A stretch of DNA of 64,000 nucleotides from Mycolicibacterium neoaurum (GCF_036946495.1 NZ_JAQIIX010000002.1:3720001-3784000), one strand, 5' to 3'. Positions 56,618 to 64,000 are shown, numbered from the stretch's first letter. Notes: generated by a model from the sequence alone, not told the origin. Numbers and translations are program-made.

Positions 56618-58189
56618 TTACGGCGGGTAGACCTGCTTGATGCTGCCGTCGGGGTTCAGCCTCAAGAAACCGGTGCCCGGCTCGGTCGAATGGATGATCA
56701 AGTCCAGGCCGCCGCCTTCGGCGCCTTCGATGATCAGGTAGCTGTCCGAGCCGACCGGCGCACCGGTGTGCTGCGGCGCATTCCCGAGGACATCGGCGAC
56801 GGCGGCCGTATTGATCTGACCGAGGTCGACCAGGATGTCGAAGGCACTGGTCGACGTCGTCGGGCCCCATTCCTCCCAGCCGTCGCCGCGATAGGTGAAG
56901 CTGTCTTTGGCGTTCGCGTTCGTCGGGGTGGGCCTGTCGTACACCGCGTGGCCGGGATAGACCACCAGCGAGAAGCCCATGGTGTCACCGAACTTGCCCC
57001 GAATGGTCTGCAGCAGTCCGTCCAGTCCCTTGGCGTCCTGGAGTTTCGGCGTACTCGCCGCCGTCGAGGTTGTCGTGGATGGAAGAGTCGGTGGGACAAG
57101 CGTATTCGTCGGTGTGTTGCGCCTATCGGTTGTGGCAGGGGAACTCACCTGCTGGCTCGCGTTCGACGCGCTGTCACCCCGGGTTGCCAGCAGAACTGTC
57201 GCGGCGATGACGACGGCGGCGAGCAGCGCGACCGGGACCAGCACGGCCGGTCCGCGCCACCATGGTCGCGCAGCAGCGGCCGGTTGCCACGCCGGTGCGG
57301 CCGGCCACGATTGCGGGGGAGCGGGATGCGGTGGTGGCCAGTGGGTCGCCGCGGTAGGTCGGTAGGAGGCGGCCGGTGCGGCGATCGCGGCACGGGCGGC
57401 GCCGGCGAGTTCGATCGTGGTCGCGTAGCGATGTTCGGGACTCTTGGCCATCCCGGTCGCGATGACCTGATCCAACAAGGCCGGGACCCCGGGTTGCAGC
57501 ATCGACGGTCGGGGTGGTGGCAACGTGAGATGACCGGTGATCTGACGTTCGGCGCTGTCACCGGGAAACGGTTGGCGCCCGGTCAGGCATTCATGCAGGA
57601 CGCAGGTGAGTGCGTAGATGTCGGCACGGGCGTCGGCGCTGTCGGTCGACAGTCGCTCCGGCGCCATGTACGCCAGGGTGCCGATCGTGGAACCGGTGCT
57701 GGTCAGCTTCGTGCCATCGGCGGCTCTGGCGATGCCGAAATCGATGAGGTAGGCGAAATCTGCGGGGGTCACCAAAATGTTGGACGGTTTGACGTCGCGA
57801 TGTACCAGCCCGACGGTGTGGGCGGCATGTAGTGCCGCGGCGATCTGTTCGGTGATGCCGACGGCCCGATGCGGCGGCAGCGGGCCCGCTTCGAGTAGTT
57901 CCTGTACCGTCCTGCCCTCGATCAGTCGCATCGTGACATACAGTCGCCCGTCGATCTCGCCGAAGTCGTGGATCGGGACGATGTGTGGTTCGTCCAACCC
58001 GGCCGCCACCTGTGCCTCGCGGCGGAACCGCCGTTGGTAGGTGTCGTCATCGGCGAGGTTGGGAGGCAGCACTTTCAGAGCGACCCATCTGTTCATCGCG
58101 GTGTCGTAGGCCCGCCACACTTCGCCCATGCCGCCGCGGCCCAGCATGGTCGCCAGGCGATACCGACCGAACGGGGTCCCTTCGTGCAC
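56618..58189 (-). CDS. Transmembrane Ser/Thr protein kinase with a distinctive ectodomain
   Basis: The 523-residue protein has a kinase domain (about 1-270): loop LGRGGMGEVW, Lys39 in VALKVL, catalytic HRDVKPSN (130-137), DFG at 150-152, and GTLAYMAPE. A Pro/Ala-rich linker, one membrane helix (about 310-332), a Thr/Ser/Pro stalk and an ectodomain of about 150 residues (GKFGDTMGFSLVVYPGHAVY ... GGGLDLIIHSTEPGTGFL) follow. The ectodomain is not PASTA. GTG at 58189 follows a leaderless-type TAGGGT. Confidence 0.9.
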   Translation of the reverse strand: MHEGTPFGRYRLATMLGRGGMGEVWRAYDTAMNRWVALKVLPPNLADDDTYQRRFRREAQVAAGLDEPHIVPIHDFGEIDGRLYVTMRLIEGRTVQELLEAGPLPPHRAVGITEQIAAALHAAHTVGLVHRDVKPSNILVTPADFAYLIDFGIARAADGTKLTSTGSTIGTLAYMAPERLSTDSADARADIYALTCVLHECLTGRQPFPGDSAERQITGHLTLPPPRPSMLQPGVPALLDQVIATGMAKSPEHRYATTIELAGAARAAIAAPAASYRPTAATHWPPPHPAPPQSWPAAPAWQPAAAARPWWRGPAVLVPVALLAAVVIAATVLLATRGDSASNASQQVSSPATTDRRNTPTNTLVPPTLPSTTTSTAASTPKLQDAKGLDGLLQTIRGKFGDTMGFSLVVYPGHAVYDRPTPTNANAKDSFTYRGDGWEEWGPTTSTSAFDILVDLGQINTAAVADVLGNAPQHTGAPVGSDSYLIIEGAEGGGLDLIIHSTEPGTGFLRLNPDGSIKQVYPP

Positions 58190-58195
58190 GCGATA

Positions 58196-58201
58196 ACCCT
58201 A
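58196..58201 (-). promoter_or_regulatory. TAGGGT -10 box of the Ser/Thr kinase gene
   Basis: TAGGGT on the minus strand lies six bases before the kinase GTG. Confidence 0.55.
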
Positions 58202-58218
58202 GAGGACAGCGGCGCGGC

Positions 58219-58833
58219 TCAGTCCGGGCTCTGCGTCTGTTGAGCGGCGACCGCTCCACCGAGCCAGCGGCGCAGGAAGTTTCGTTGCTCCTGTGGTGTC
58301 CTGTCGGTATTCGGTGCGACGAAGAACGACAGCATGGTGCGCAGCGTGAACTCGACGAGTTCACCCAGGCTGGTGTCGTCGTATCCGTGTGCGGACCAGT
58401 CGACATCGAAGCGGTCGATCATCCGCATACCGATCGCGCGAGCTTCCGCGGAGGTGAGGGCGCCGCTGTGGTCGTGAGGATAGGACTCCGACAGCAGGAT
58501 GCCCAGATGCGGTGTGCGGGTCACTTCGTCGAGGGTGAACACGGTGCCCTCGGTGATGGCCTCGGCCGGGTCGTGGATGCCCTCGACCGCTGCGGAGAGT
58601 CGATCCAGGAAGGCGTCCACCGAGGCCATGGCCACCGCGTGCATGAGCGCGTCGGAGGTGGGGAAGTAGCGGTACACGGTCTGGCGGATGATGCCCAACG
58701 AGTTCGCGACGTCGGCGAGGGAGATCGCCGTGCCGGTCGAGCTGACCAGTTCGACGGCGGCGGTGACGATTCGCCGGGTGGCCTCCTCGTCACTGTGCGG
58801 GGGATCGCCGCCCCAGCCGCGCCTGCGCGCCAT
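58219..58833 (-). CDS. TetR family regulator
   Basis: The 204-residue protein has an N-terminal TetR helix-turn-helix (IVTAAVELVSSTGTAISLAD, then NSLGIIRQTVYRYFPTSDAL, residues about 20-65) and a helical ligand domain. ATG at 58833 follows AGAGGAAGG. It diverges from the PF10118 gene, sharing a 92-base region with CATAC/GTATG half-sites, and probably regulates that gene and its partner. Confidence 0.88.
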   Translation of the reverse strand: MARRRGWGGDPPHSDEEATRRIVTAAVELVSSTGTAISLADVANSLGIIRQTVYRYFPTSDALMHAVAMASVDAFLDRLSAAVEGIHDPAEAITEGTVFTLDEVTRTPHLGILLSESYPHDHSGALTSAEARAIGMRMIDRFDVDWSAHGYDDTSLGELVEFTLRTMLSFFVAPNTDRTPQEQRNFLRRWLGGAVAAQQTQSPD

Positions 58834-58878
58834 CGGCACCTTCCTCTCGGCATGGCGACGCTAGCACGCCAGAGTCAA

Positions 58879-58904
58879 CATACAGTCAGACGAAAGTGCG
58901 TATG
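58879..58904. promoter_or_regulatory. Candidate TetR operator (CATAC-N16-GTATG)
   Basis: CATAC (58879-58883) and GTATG (58900-58904) are inverted with centres 21 bp apart, immediately upstream of the TAGCTT box of the PF10118 gene. Confidence 0.35.
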
Positions 58905-58913
58905 ATTGTGTGA

Positions 58914-58919
58914 TAGCTT
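58914..58919 (+). promoter_or_regulatory. TAGCTT -10 box of the PF10118 gene, leaderless type
   Basis: TAGCTT lies six bases before GTG at 58926. Confidence 0.5.
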
Positions 58920-58925
58920 CACGCG

Positions 58926-59852
58926 GTGACCGATCTCCAGGTGCGCAAGATGCGCTTCGCCTTCGCCGACTACGACGTGCCGTTTCTGTGGAATGAGACC
59001 AATCCCGCCTTCTCGGCGATGGCCAACGCCGTCTCCTTCTTGGCCATCGCCTTCGAGAAGATGATCGTCAGCACCATGGCCGAGGCGAAACCGTTGCTCG
59101 CCGACTCACCGATCGCCGACGAGGCGGACGCGTTCGTCCGGCAAGAGGGTCAACACTCGATGGCGCACCGTCAGCACGCCCGGGGCCTGATCAAGGCCTA
59201 CCCGGCGCTCAAGGAAACCCTCGACCAGGTCATCGCCGCCTTCGACGATCTCGTCGCGAACAAGCCGTTGAAGTACCGGTTGGCCTACACCGCCGATCTG
59301 GAGGCCACGTTCACCCCGGTGTTCAAGCTGATGCTCGACAACGACGACACCCTGTTCGCTCCCGGCGATGACCGGGTGGCCTCGCTGTTCCTGTGGCATT
59401 TCGTCGAGGAGGTCGAGCACCGCAGCTCGGCGCTGATCATCTACAACGATCTGGTCGGCGATCCGTGGTACCGCGCACGGGTGGCGCCGTCGATCTTCAA
59501 GCATGTGATGGACGTGGTGCGGATGGCGTGCGACGGTTTCAACCGGCATCTCCCGCTGGAGGTGCGCAAGGTCGATGCGGTGTCGACCTTCGCTCTTGAA
59601 CGGCGAAAGAATGCTCTGCTCAGGCGCATCGGTCGCCGACCCGACTACGGTCCGCTGCAAGCGCCGTTCCCGCATCTGGGTTTCCGCGAACAGCTGGCTG
59701 CCCTGGTGGGTATCGTCCGCAGTCAGATTCCCGGCCACGATCCCACCCATGAGAAGTTGCCGGTGCTGGCCGACGAATGGTTCAGACGCTATGACGAGGG
59801 ATACGACGTGACGCAGTGGTACACGAGTAAGAAGGCCTCCGCCGATGTCTGA
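58926..59852 (+). CDS. PF10118 metal-dependent hydrolase family (ferritin-like) protein
   Basis: The 308-residue helical protein has RKMRFAFADYDVPFLWNE, FVRQEGQHSMAHRQHARG and FLWHFVEEVEHRSSALIIY. The repeated Glu/His positions (ExxQH and EExEHR) resemble the four-helix di-iron sites of ferritin-like oxidases and hydroxylases. Annotated as predicted metal-dependent hydrolases, these proteins lack a proven reaction. It overlaps the next membrane-protein gene by eight bases, suggesting the two act together. Confidence 0.85.
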   Translation: MTDLQVRKMRFAFADYDVPFLWNETNPAFSAMANAVSFLAIAFEKMIVSTMAEAKPLLADSPIADEADAFVRQEGQHSMAHRQHARGLIKAYPALKETLDQVIAAFDDLVANKPLKYRLAYTADLEATFTPVFKLMLDNDDTLFAPGDDRVASLFLWHFVEEVEHRSSALIIYNDLVGDPWYRARVAPSIFKHVMDVVRMACDGFNRHLPLEVRKVDAVSTFALERRKNALLRRIGRRPDYGPLQAPFPHLGFREQLAALVGIVRSQIPGHDPTHEKLPVLADEWFRRYDEGYDVTQWYTSKKASADV

Positions 59853-60990
59853 TCTGTGTCGACCGACCTTCGAGCAGCTCGCCGAGCGGTTGGGCTTCAG
59901 CTGCGCGGAGGCCGGGGGCCTCGCCGAGGTGCGTAACCCGCTGGCACTGGAGAATTGGACGCTGCCGGTACTGGAGCTGACGATCATCATCGGGGCCGTG
60001 CTGGCGCTGGCCTATGCGGTGATCCGGCTGCGTCGCCACGGTGATGCGACGAACCTCGTGTTGTGGTTCGGCGCCATCGCCTACCTGCTGATCATCGAAC
60101 CGCCGCTGTACTTCCCGGCCGCATTCGGCATCGAGGAACACATCGACACGATGTTCGCGCACAACGTCTTCACGGTCGAATTCCTGTGGGGCAGGCTGCC
60201 CCTCTACATCGTGGCGATCTATCCGTTGATGGCCACCATCGCCTTCGAGATCGTGCGCAACCTCGGTGTCTTCCGCCGCTACGGAACCCTGGTCGGCGCG
60301 ATATGCGTCGGCTTCGTCCACCACGCCTTCTACGAGATCTTCGACCACCTGGGACCGCAGCTTCGCTGGTGGGAATGGACACTGGACCATCCGATGAACC
60401 AGCCGTTCTTCGCGTCGGTGCCGCTGCCCAGCGTGGTGGTCTTCGCTGCGCTCTGGCCGATGTCGCTGGCCTTCTGTGTCCAGTTCTTCGTCGGCAGGCA
60501 TGTCGACCGCGGCCGGCGCTTCACCGGCGGCCAGATCGTCTGGCGCACCGTCGTGGTGGGTCTGCTCGCGTCGGTGGGCACGGTATTGCTACCTGCTCCG
60601 GCGACGGTCATCGGCTCATTCACGAACGTCACGGTGATGGGTGTCGTGTACGCGTTGGAGTTGTCGGTGATCACCGTTGTCGCGATCCCGGTGCTTTTCA
60701 AGCAGTGGCAGCGGCTGCGCAACACCGCCGCCTCCGCCACTGAGGCGCGTTACGTGAATCCGCCGATGATTCGTTACGGCGTGCTGTATTTGGCGGTGAT
60801 GGCAGTCCTATGGGCTACCGCGCTGCCTGAGTACTTCTCGGCAGTGGATGGCGTCACCACCAATGGTGATCCCACGGGCAGCCTCGTCTACACCATCGTG
60901 TGCTTCGTCATCGCCGGCCTCAGTGCCGCTGCCGCACTGACGGTTTCGTCGGTCCAGCCGGCCAGGGATCTGACGACTTCGGCGCGCTGA
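59845..60990 (+). CDS. Polytopic membrane protein of unknown function, partner of PF10118
   Basis: The 381-residue protein has about eight to nine hydrophobic helices. Notable conserved-looking polar groups lie within them: IIEPPLYFP, HNVFTVEFLWGRLPLYI, FVHHAFYEIFDHLGPQLRWW. The clustered His, Glu and Trp residues could form a metal or substrate site. The family is not recognised with confidence. ATG at 59845 overlaps the PF10118 gene. The stop is inside a 20-bp hairpin arm. Confidence 0.75.
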   Translation: MSDLCRPTFEQLAERLGFSCAEAGGLAEVRNPLALENWTLPVLELTIIIGAVLALAYAVIRLRRHGDATNLVLWFGAIAYLLIIEPPLYFPAAFGIEEHIDTMFAHNVFTVEFLWGRLPLYIVAIYPLMATIAFEIVRNLGVFRRYGTLVGAICVGFVHHAFYEIFDHLGPQLRWWEWTLDHPMNQPFFASVPLPSVVVFAALWPMSLAFCVQFFVGRHVDRGRRFTGGQIVWRTVVVGLLASVGTVLLPAPATVIGSFTNVTVMGVVYALELSVITVVAIPVLFKQWQRLRNTAASATEARYVNPPMIRYGVLYLAVMAVLWATALPEYFSAVDGVTTNGDPTGSLVYTIVCFVIAGLSAAAALTVSSVQPARDLTTSAR

Positions 60991-61020
60991 CGATCGCACA
61001 GCGATCGTCAGCGCGCCGAA
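60978..61020. terminator. 20-bp perfect inverted repeat spanning a stop codon
   Basis: TTCGGCGCGCTGACGATCGC (60978-60997) is exactly repeated in reverse complement at 61001-61020 with a three-base loop. It includes the stop at 60988-60990 and separates two convergent genes. Confidence 0.75.
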
Positions 61021-61031
61021 ATCAGACGAGA

Positions 61032-61871
61032 CTAGGTCCCGGTGTAAGTGGCCGGGTCCGGGCGGTACCGGGTGCCGTCATCGAGTCCCGTCAACGCCGC
61101 GAGATGCTCCTCGGCCAACACGAAGTCCAGTACGTCGAAGTTCTCCGCGATGCGTTCGGGCTTGGCTGAACGCGGGATCACCACGTTGCCCAACTGCAGA
61201 TTCCACCGGATCAACACCTGCGCCGGGGTCTTGTCGTACTGCGCGGCCACCTCGGTGACGGTCGGGTTGTCCAACAACTTGCCGACACCCAGTGGGCTGT
61301 AGGCCTCGGTCACGATGTTGTGTTCGGCATGCGCGGCACGCTGTTCGGTCTGCACCAGTTGGGGGTGCAATTCGATCTGATTCACCGCGGGGGCCACATA
61401 GGACAGGTCGATGATGTTGGTCAGGTCCTCGGGTGTGAAGTTGGCGACACCGATGGAGGTGGCCAACTTGTCCTCGCGAACCCGCAGCAGTCCGCCCCAG
61501 CTGTCGACATACTTGCCGGTGTCCCCGCCCGGCCAGTGGATCAGATACAGGTCGAGATAATCGACCCCGAGCCGTTCCAGGCTGGCCTTGGCCGCGTCCT
61601 GAGACGCCTGGAAGCCCTGATCTTGGGTGGCCAGCTTGGTGGTGAGGAAGATCTCGGCACGCGGGATGCCCGACGCGGCGATGGCACGACCCACGCCGGC
61701 CTCGTTCCCGTAGGCAGCGGCGGTATCGATAAGCCGGACACCGATTTCCAGCGCCGCGGATACCGCGCGCTCGGCCTCATCGTCGGTCAGCTCGCCCACC
61801 CCGATTCCGAGAACCGGAATCGTGTTCTCGTCGTTCAAGCCGATACTGGGCACAGCTGCTGCCGATGTCAT
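61032..61871 (-). CDS. Aldo/keto reductase (first of a tandem pair)
   Basis: The 279-residue AKR has the catalytic tetrad Asp/Tyr in LIDTAAAYGNEAGVG, Lys in FLTTKLATQD, and His in DLYLIHWPGG, with the NADPH segment VVIPRSAKPERIAEN. It belongs to the AKR5-like group found in mycobacteria. Substrate unknown; such enzymes reduce reactive aldehydes and ketones. It starts seven bases after the paralogue's stop. Confidence 0.92.
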   Translation of the reverse strand: MTSAAAVPSIGLNDENTIPVLGIGVGELTDDEAERAVSAALEIGVRLIDTAAAYGNEAGVGRAIAASGIPRAEIFLTTKLATQDQGFQASQDAAKASLERLGVDYLDLYLIHWPGGDTGKYVDSWGGLLRVREDKLATSIGVANFTPEDLTNIIDLSYVAPAVNQIELHPQLVQTEQRAAHAEHNIVTEAYSPLGVGKLLDNPTVTEVAAQYDKTPAQVLIRWNLQLGNVVIPRSAKPERIAENFDVLDFVLAEEHLAALTGLDDGTRYRPDPATYTGT

Positions 61872-61878
61872 GTCCTAC

Positions 61879-62718
61879 CTATCCCGTGAAGTTGAAGGTG
61901 CGTGGGTCGGGACCCAACCGAGTGCCGTCATCGAGAGATCCGATGGACGCAATGTCCTGCTCGGTCAACTCGAAGTCGAACACGTCGAAGTTACTCGCTA
62001 TCCGATCGGGGTTCACCGACTTCGGGATGACGATATTACCCAGCTGTAGATGCCATCTGATCAGCACCTGGGCTGGTGTTTTGCTGTGTGCCTCGGCAAT
62101 CGCGGTGACCGCCGGTTCGCTGAGCAGACCGCCCTGGCCCAGTGGGCTCCACGCCTCGGTGGCGATGCCCAACTCGGCGTGCAGGTCGCGCAGCTCCTGC
62201 TGCGGAAGCCGGGGGTGCAGTTCGATCTGATTGACCGCGGGCACGATCCCGGTGGCGTCGATAAGTGTGCGCAGATGCTCGGGCTGGAAGTTACTGACGC
62301 CGATGGAGCGGACGCGGCCCTCGTCGCGCAGCGTGGACAACGCCTTGAAGCTCTCCACGTAAAGGTTGATCTCGGGCAGCGGCCAGTGGATCAGGTAGAG
62401 ATCGACATAGTCCACGCCGAGGCGTTGGGCGCTGGCATCGAATGCCCGCAACGCCTTGTCGTAGCCTTGCTCGGAGTTCCACAACTTGGTGACCAGGTAG
62501 ATGTCCGCACGGGGCACGCCCGAGGACACGAGACCCTCGCCGACCTCGGTTTCGTTCTGATAGGCCGCGGCGGTGTCGATGTGGCGATAGCCAGTCCGCA
62601 GCGCACTTTCGACGGCGAGTCTGGTGTCCTCGGGTGGGGTCTGCCAGACTCCCAACCCGACCGCGGGGATGGAATGTCCGTCGTTGAGCAACCGTGTGGG
62701 ATATGAGGGGGCAGTCAT
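61879..62718 (-). CDS. Aldo/keto reductase (second of a tandem pair, Rv2971-like)
   Basis: The 279-residue AKR has HIDTAAAYQNETEVGEGL, YLVTKLWNSEQG, DLYLIHWPLPEINLY and IVIPKSVNPDRIASN, giving the same Asp-Tyr-Lys-His tetrad. It resembles its neighbour throughout, indicating an old tandem duplication. Start is ATG at 62718; this codon overlaps the divergent lipN ATG within CATG. No Shine-Dalgarno is evident on this strand. Confidence 0.92.
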   Translation of the reverse strand: MTAPSYPTRLLNDGHSIPAVGLGVWQTPPEDTRLAVESALRTGYRHIDTAAAYQNETEVGEGLVSSGVPRADIYLVTKLWNSEQGYDKALRAFDASAQRLGVDYVDLYLIHWPLPEINLYVESFKALSTLRDEGRVRSIGVSNFQPEHLRTLIDATGIVPAVNQIELHPRLPQQELRDLHAELGIATEAWSPLGQGGLLSEPAVTAIAEAHSKTPAQVLIRWHLQLGNIVIPKSVNPDRIASNFDVFDFELTEQDIASIGSLDDGTRLGPDPRTFNFTG

Positions 62719-63799
62719 GGAAACGAGTCTGCCAGCGCGGCCGAACCCGAGCCCGCTGCGATTGAAGGCCGCCACCGTGGCGAGCCGGGTGTCGGTGCCG
62801 CTTCTAGCGCGCATCCCGGATCCCGTGAAGAGACTGCTGATGGGCCGGCGCAGCGTCGTCATCGACGGCAACACCCTGGACACCAGCCTGCAATTGCTCC
62901 TCAACGCGCAGCGCGCTTCGGGTATCGGCGGCCTTGTGGCCTGCGATGATGTGACCGTCGCGCGCACCCAGCTCGACGCCGCGTCGGCCGCCTTCAAGGC
63001 CGACATCGTGGTGCCGACCGACGACTTCTCCATCGCCGGACCGGCGGGCCCGATCGCGCTGCGGCACTATCGCGGTGAGGCGGGCGCACCGCTGCTGGTT
63101 TTCCTTCACGGTGGCGGCTTTGTCGTCGGAAGCCTGGCCACCCATGACGGGTTCTGCCGTCGCATCTGCCGTGATGCCGGCGTGCACGTGCTCGCCGTCG
63201 ACTATCGACTGGCGCCCGAACACAAGGCACCCGCCGCGGCCGAGGACTGTTACGCCGCCTACTCGTGGGCACTGGAACATGCCGCGGAGCTCTGCGCGGA
63301 CCCCGACCGGGTCGCCATCGGCGGCGACAGCGCCGGTGGCAATCTCGCCGCCGTGGTCACTCAAATTGCCCGTGCCGCCGGCACCAGGATGCCTGTGCTG
63401 CAACTGCTGATCTATCCGATGGTCGATCCGGTGGGTGAAACGGTCTCGCGCTCGCTGTTCGCCGAGGGCTTCTTCCTGACCAAGGCCGATATCGACTGGT
63501 TCGATCACCACTATGTGGCCGGTTCGGGTGTGGCCCACGACGACCCGCGGGTGGCACCGCTGCACGCCGCCGACCTGACCGGACTGTCGCCCGCGCTGGT
63601 GGTGACGGCCGGTTTCGACCCGCTGCGGGACGAGGGCAGGGCCTATGCCCGGGCGCTCACCGCCGCGGGGGTGCCGGTGGATCACCGTGAGTACGGCTCG
63701 CTGGTGCACGCGTTCATCAATTTCTTCCCCCTGGGCGGGGACAGTGAACTCGCCGTCGTCGACCTCACCTCGGCGCTACGGGCGCATCTGAGCCGGTAG
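62717..63799 (+). CDS. lipN: HSL-family esterase/lipase (LipN-like)
   Basis: The 360-residue alpha/beta hydrolase of the hormone-sensitive-lipase family has the oxyanion motif FLHGGGFVVGSL, the nucleophile Ser in GGDSAGGNLAAV, the acid in GFDPLRDEG and His in LVHAFINFF. It hydrolyses short-chain esters. ATG at 62717 follows AGGGGG seven bases upstream. The order next to the aldo/keto reductase and DsbA-like genes matches Rv2969c-Rv2971. Confidence 0.9.
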   Translation: METSLPARPNPSPLRLKAATVASRVSVPLLARIPDPVKRLLMGRRSVVIDGNTLDTSLQLLLNAQRASGIGGLVACDDVTVARTQLDAASAAFKADIVVPTDDFSIAGPAGPIALRHYRGEAGAPLLVFLHGGGFVVGSLATHDGFCRRICRDAGVHVLAVDYRLAPEHKAPAAAEDCYAAYSWALEHAAELCADPDRVAIGGDSAGGNLAAVVTQIARAAGTRMPVLQLLIYPMVDPVGETVSRSLFAEGFFLTKADIDWFDHHYVAGSGVAHDDPRVAPLHAADLTGLSPALVVTAGFDPLRDEGRAYARALTAAGVPVDHREYGSLVHAFINFFPLGGDSELAVVDLTSALRAHLSR

Positions 63800-63802
63800 G
63801 CT
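63797..63802 (+). promoter_or_regulatory. TAGGCT -10 box of the DsbA-like gene, made from the lipN stop
   Basis: The first three bases are the lipN TAG stop. The box lies seven bases before GTG at 63810. Confidence 0.55.
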
Positions 63803-63809
63803 GCATCCC

Positions 63810-64000
63810 GTGGCGAACAAACCGAAGAAGCAGGCCAGTTACGACTTGAAGGCCGCTGACCGCAAGCGCAACCTTCTCGTCCAGATCGGGCTGACCTCGG
63901 TGGTCGTCCTGTTCGCGGTGGCACTGGTGCTGTGGATCGTGCTGAACGGGGAGACCAACCCCGAGGCCGGTGAGGCACGTGCGGTCCGCGTCGAATCCAG
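63810..64000 (+). CDS. DsbA-like exported oxidoreductase, 5' part (Rv2969c-like)
   Basis: From GTG at 63810 the frame encodes ANKPKKQASYDLKAADRKRN, then a membrane segment (VQIGLTSVVVLFAVALVLWI) and the start of an exported domain (GETNPEAGEARAVRVES), and runs off the window edge. The N-terminus and gene position match the mycobacterial DsbA-like Rv2969c; its thioredoxin domain and CxxC lie outside the window. Confidence 0.8.
   Translation, partial: MANKPKKQASYDLKAADRKRNLLVQIGLTSVVVLFAVALVLWIVLNGETNPEAGEARAVRVES

Overview
The window is chromosomal DNA from a high-GC actinobacterium, almost certainly a Mycobacteriaceae member of the fast-growing Mycolicibacterium type. Three things support this. 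Many start codons are GTG. Many genes have a TAGGCT/TAGGGT-like -10 box only 6-9 nt before the start codon, as expected for leaderless mycobacterial transcripts. The gene order follows the M. tuberculosis block running from ligA (Rv3014c) to the Rv2969c DsbA-like gene, with local insertions. The Rv names come from memory of that genome, not from a search.

Layout. 1-4.8 kb: the 3' part of ligA meets a five-gene leftward cassette (DUF4178, DUF2617, DUF4247, DUF350, membrane-fused spermidine synthase-like), equivalent to Rv2597-Rv2601 but placed here next to ligA. 4.9-12.1 kb: an ACT-domain gene, gatC, gatA, a leftward DUF6480-poxB pair, pfkA and gatB. 12.1-14.8 kb: lppZ, a DoxX-family gene and cfp6. 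14.8-18.4 kb: ilvB-ilvN-ilvC behind a leader peptide and attenuator. 18.5-21 kb: a DUF2945/unknown/DUF3140 operon and a phytoene-desaturase-like oxidoreductase. 21.1-24.3 kb: serA, leuB and a small membrane protein. 24.3-29.5 kb: ahpC-ahpD, an MFS transporter, a FAH-family enzyme, gltX, tRNA-Gln and tRNA-Glu. 29.5-36 kb: a DUF1800-DUF1501 pair, an IclR regulator divergent from leuC-leuD, and hupB. 36-51.7 kb: mutT1, ppk, fbiD, gpsA, a trans-sulfuration enzyme, ddl, a DUF3515 protein, a stand-alone AsnC-type RAM domain, thiL, ung, rpmB, a DhaL/FakA-like protein, recG, a secreted HNH protein and a TMEM165-type transporter under a yybP-ykoY riboswitch. 51.7-58.2 kb: a STAS/HATPase anti-sigma pair, BlaI-M56, an L,D-transpeptidase, a DsbA-like protein, a beta-lactamase-like protein and a Ser/Thr kinase. 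58.2-64 kb: TetR, a PF10118 protein with a membrane partner, two aldo/keto reductases, a LipN-like esterase and the start of another DsbA-like gene.

How the genes work together. GatCAB, GltX and the tRNA-Gln/tRNA-Glu genes make up an indirect Gln-tRNA pathway. IlvBNC, LeuB and LeuCD cover most of branched-chain amino acid synthesis, and two control devices are visible: the ilvB attenuator and the IclR regulator beside leuC. LigA, Ung, RecG and MutT1 are genome-maintenance genes. The 51.7-58.2 kb block looks like an envelope-stress and peptidoglycan-remodelling island.

Most of the window is ordinary core genome. The least understood parts are the DUF350-spermidine-synthase cassette, the DUF2945-unknown-DUF3140 operon, the TetR/PF10118/membrane-protein trio, and a family of long intergenic hairpins sharing the tip GCGARCAGAC. 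The only gene-free stretch over 300 bases is 50626-50992, which carries a promoter and the riboswitch.
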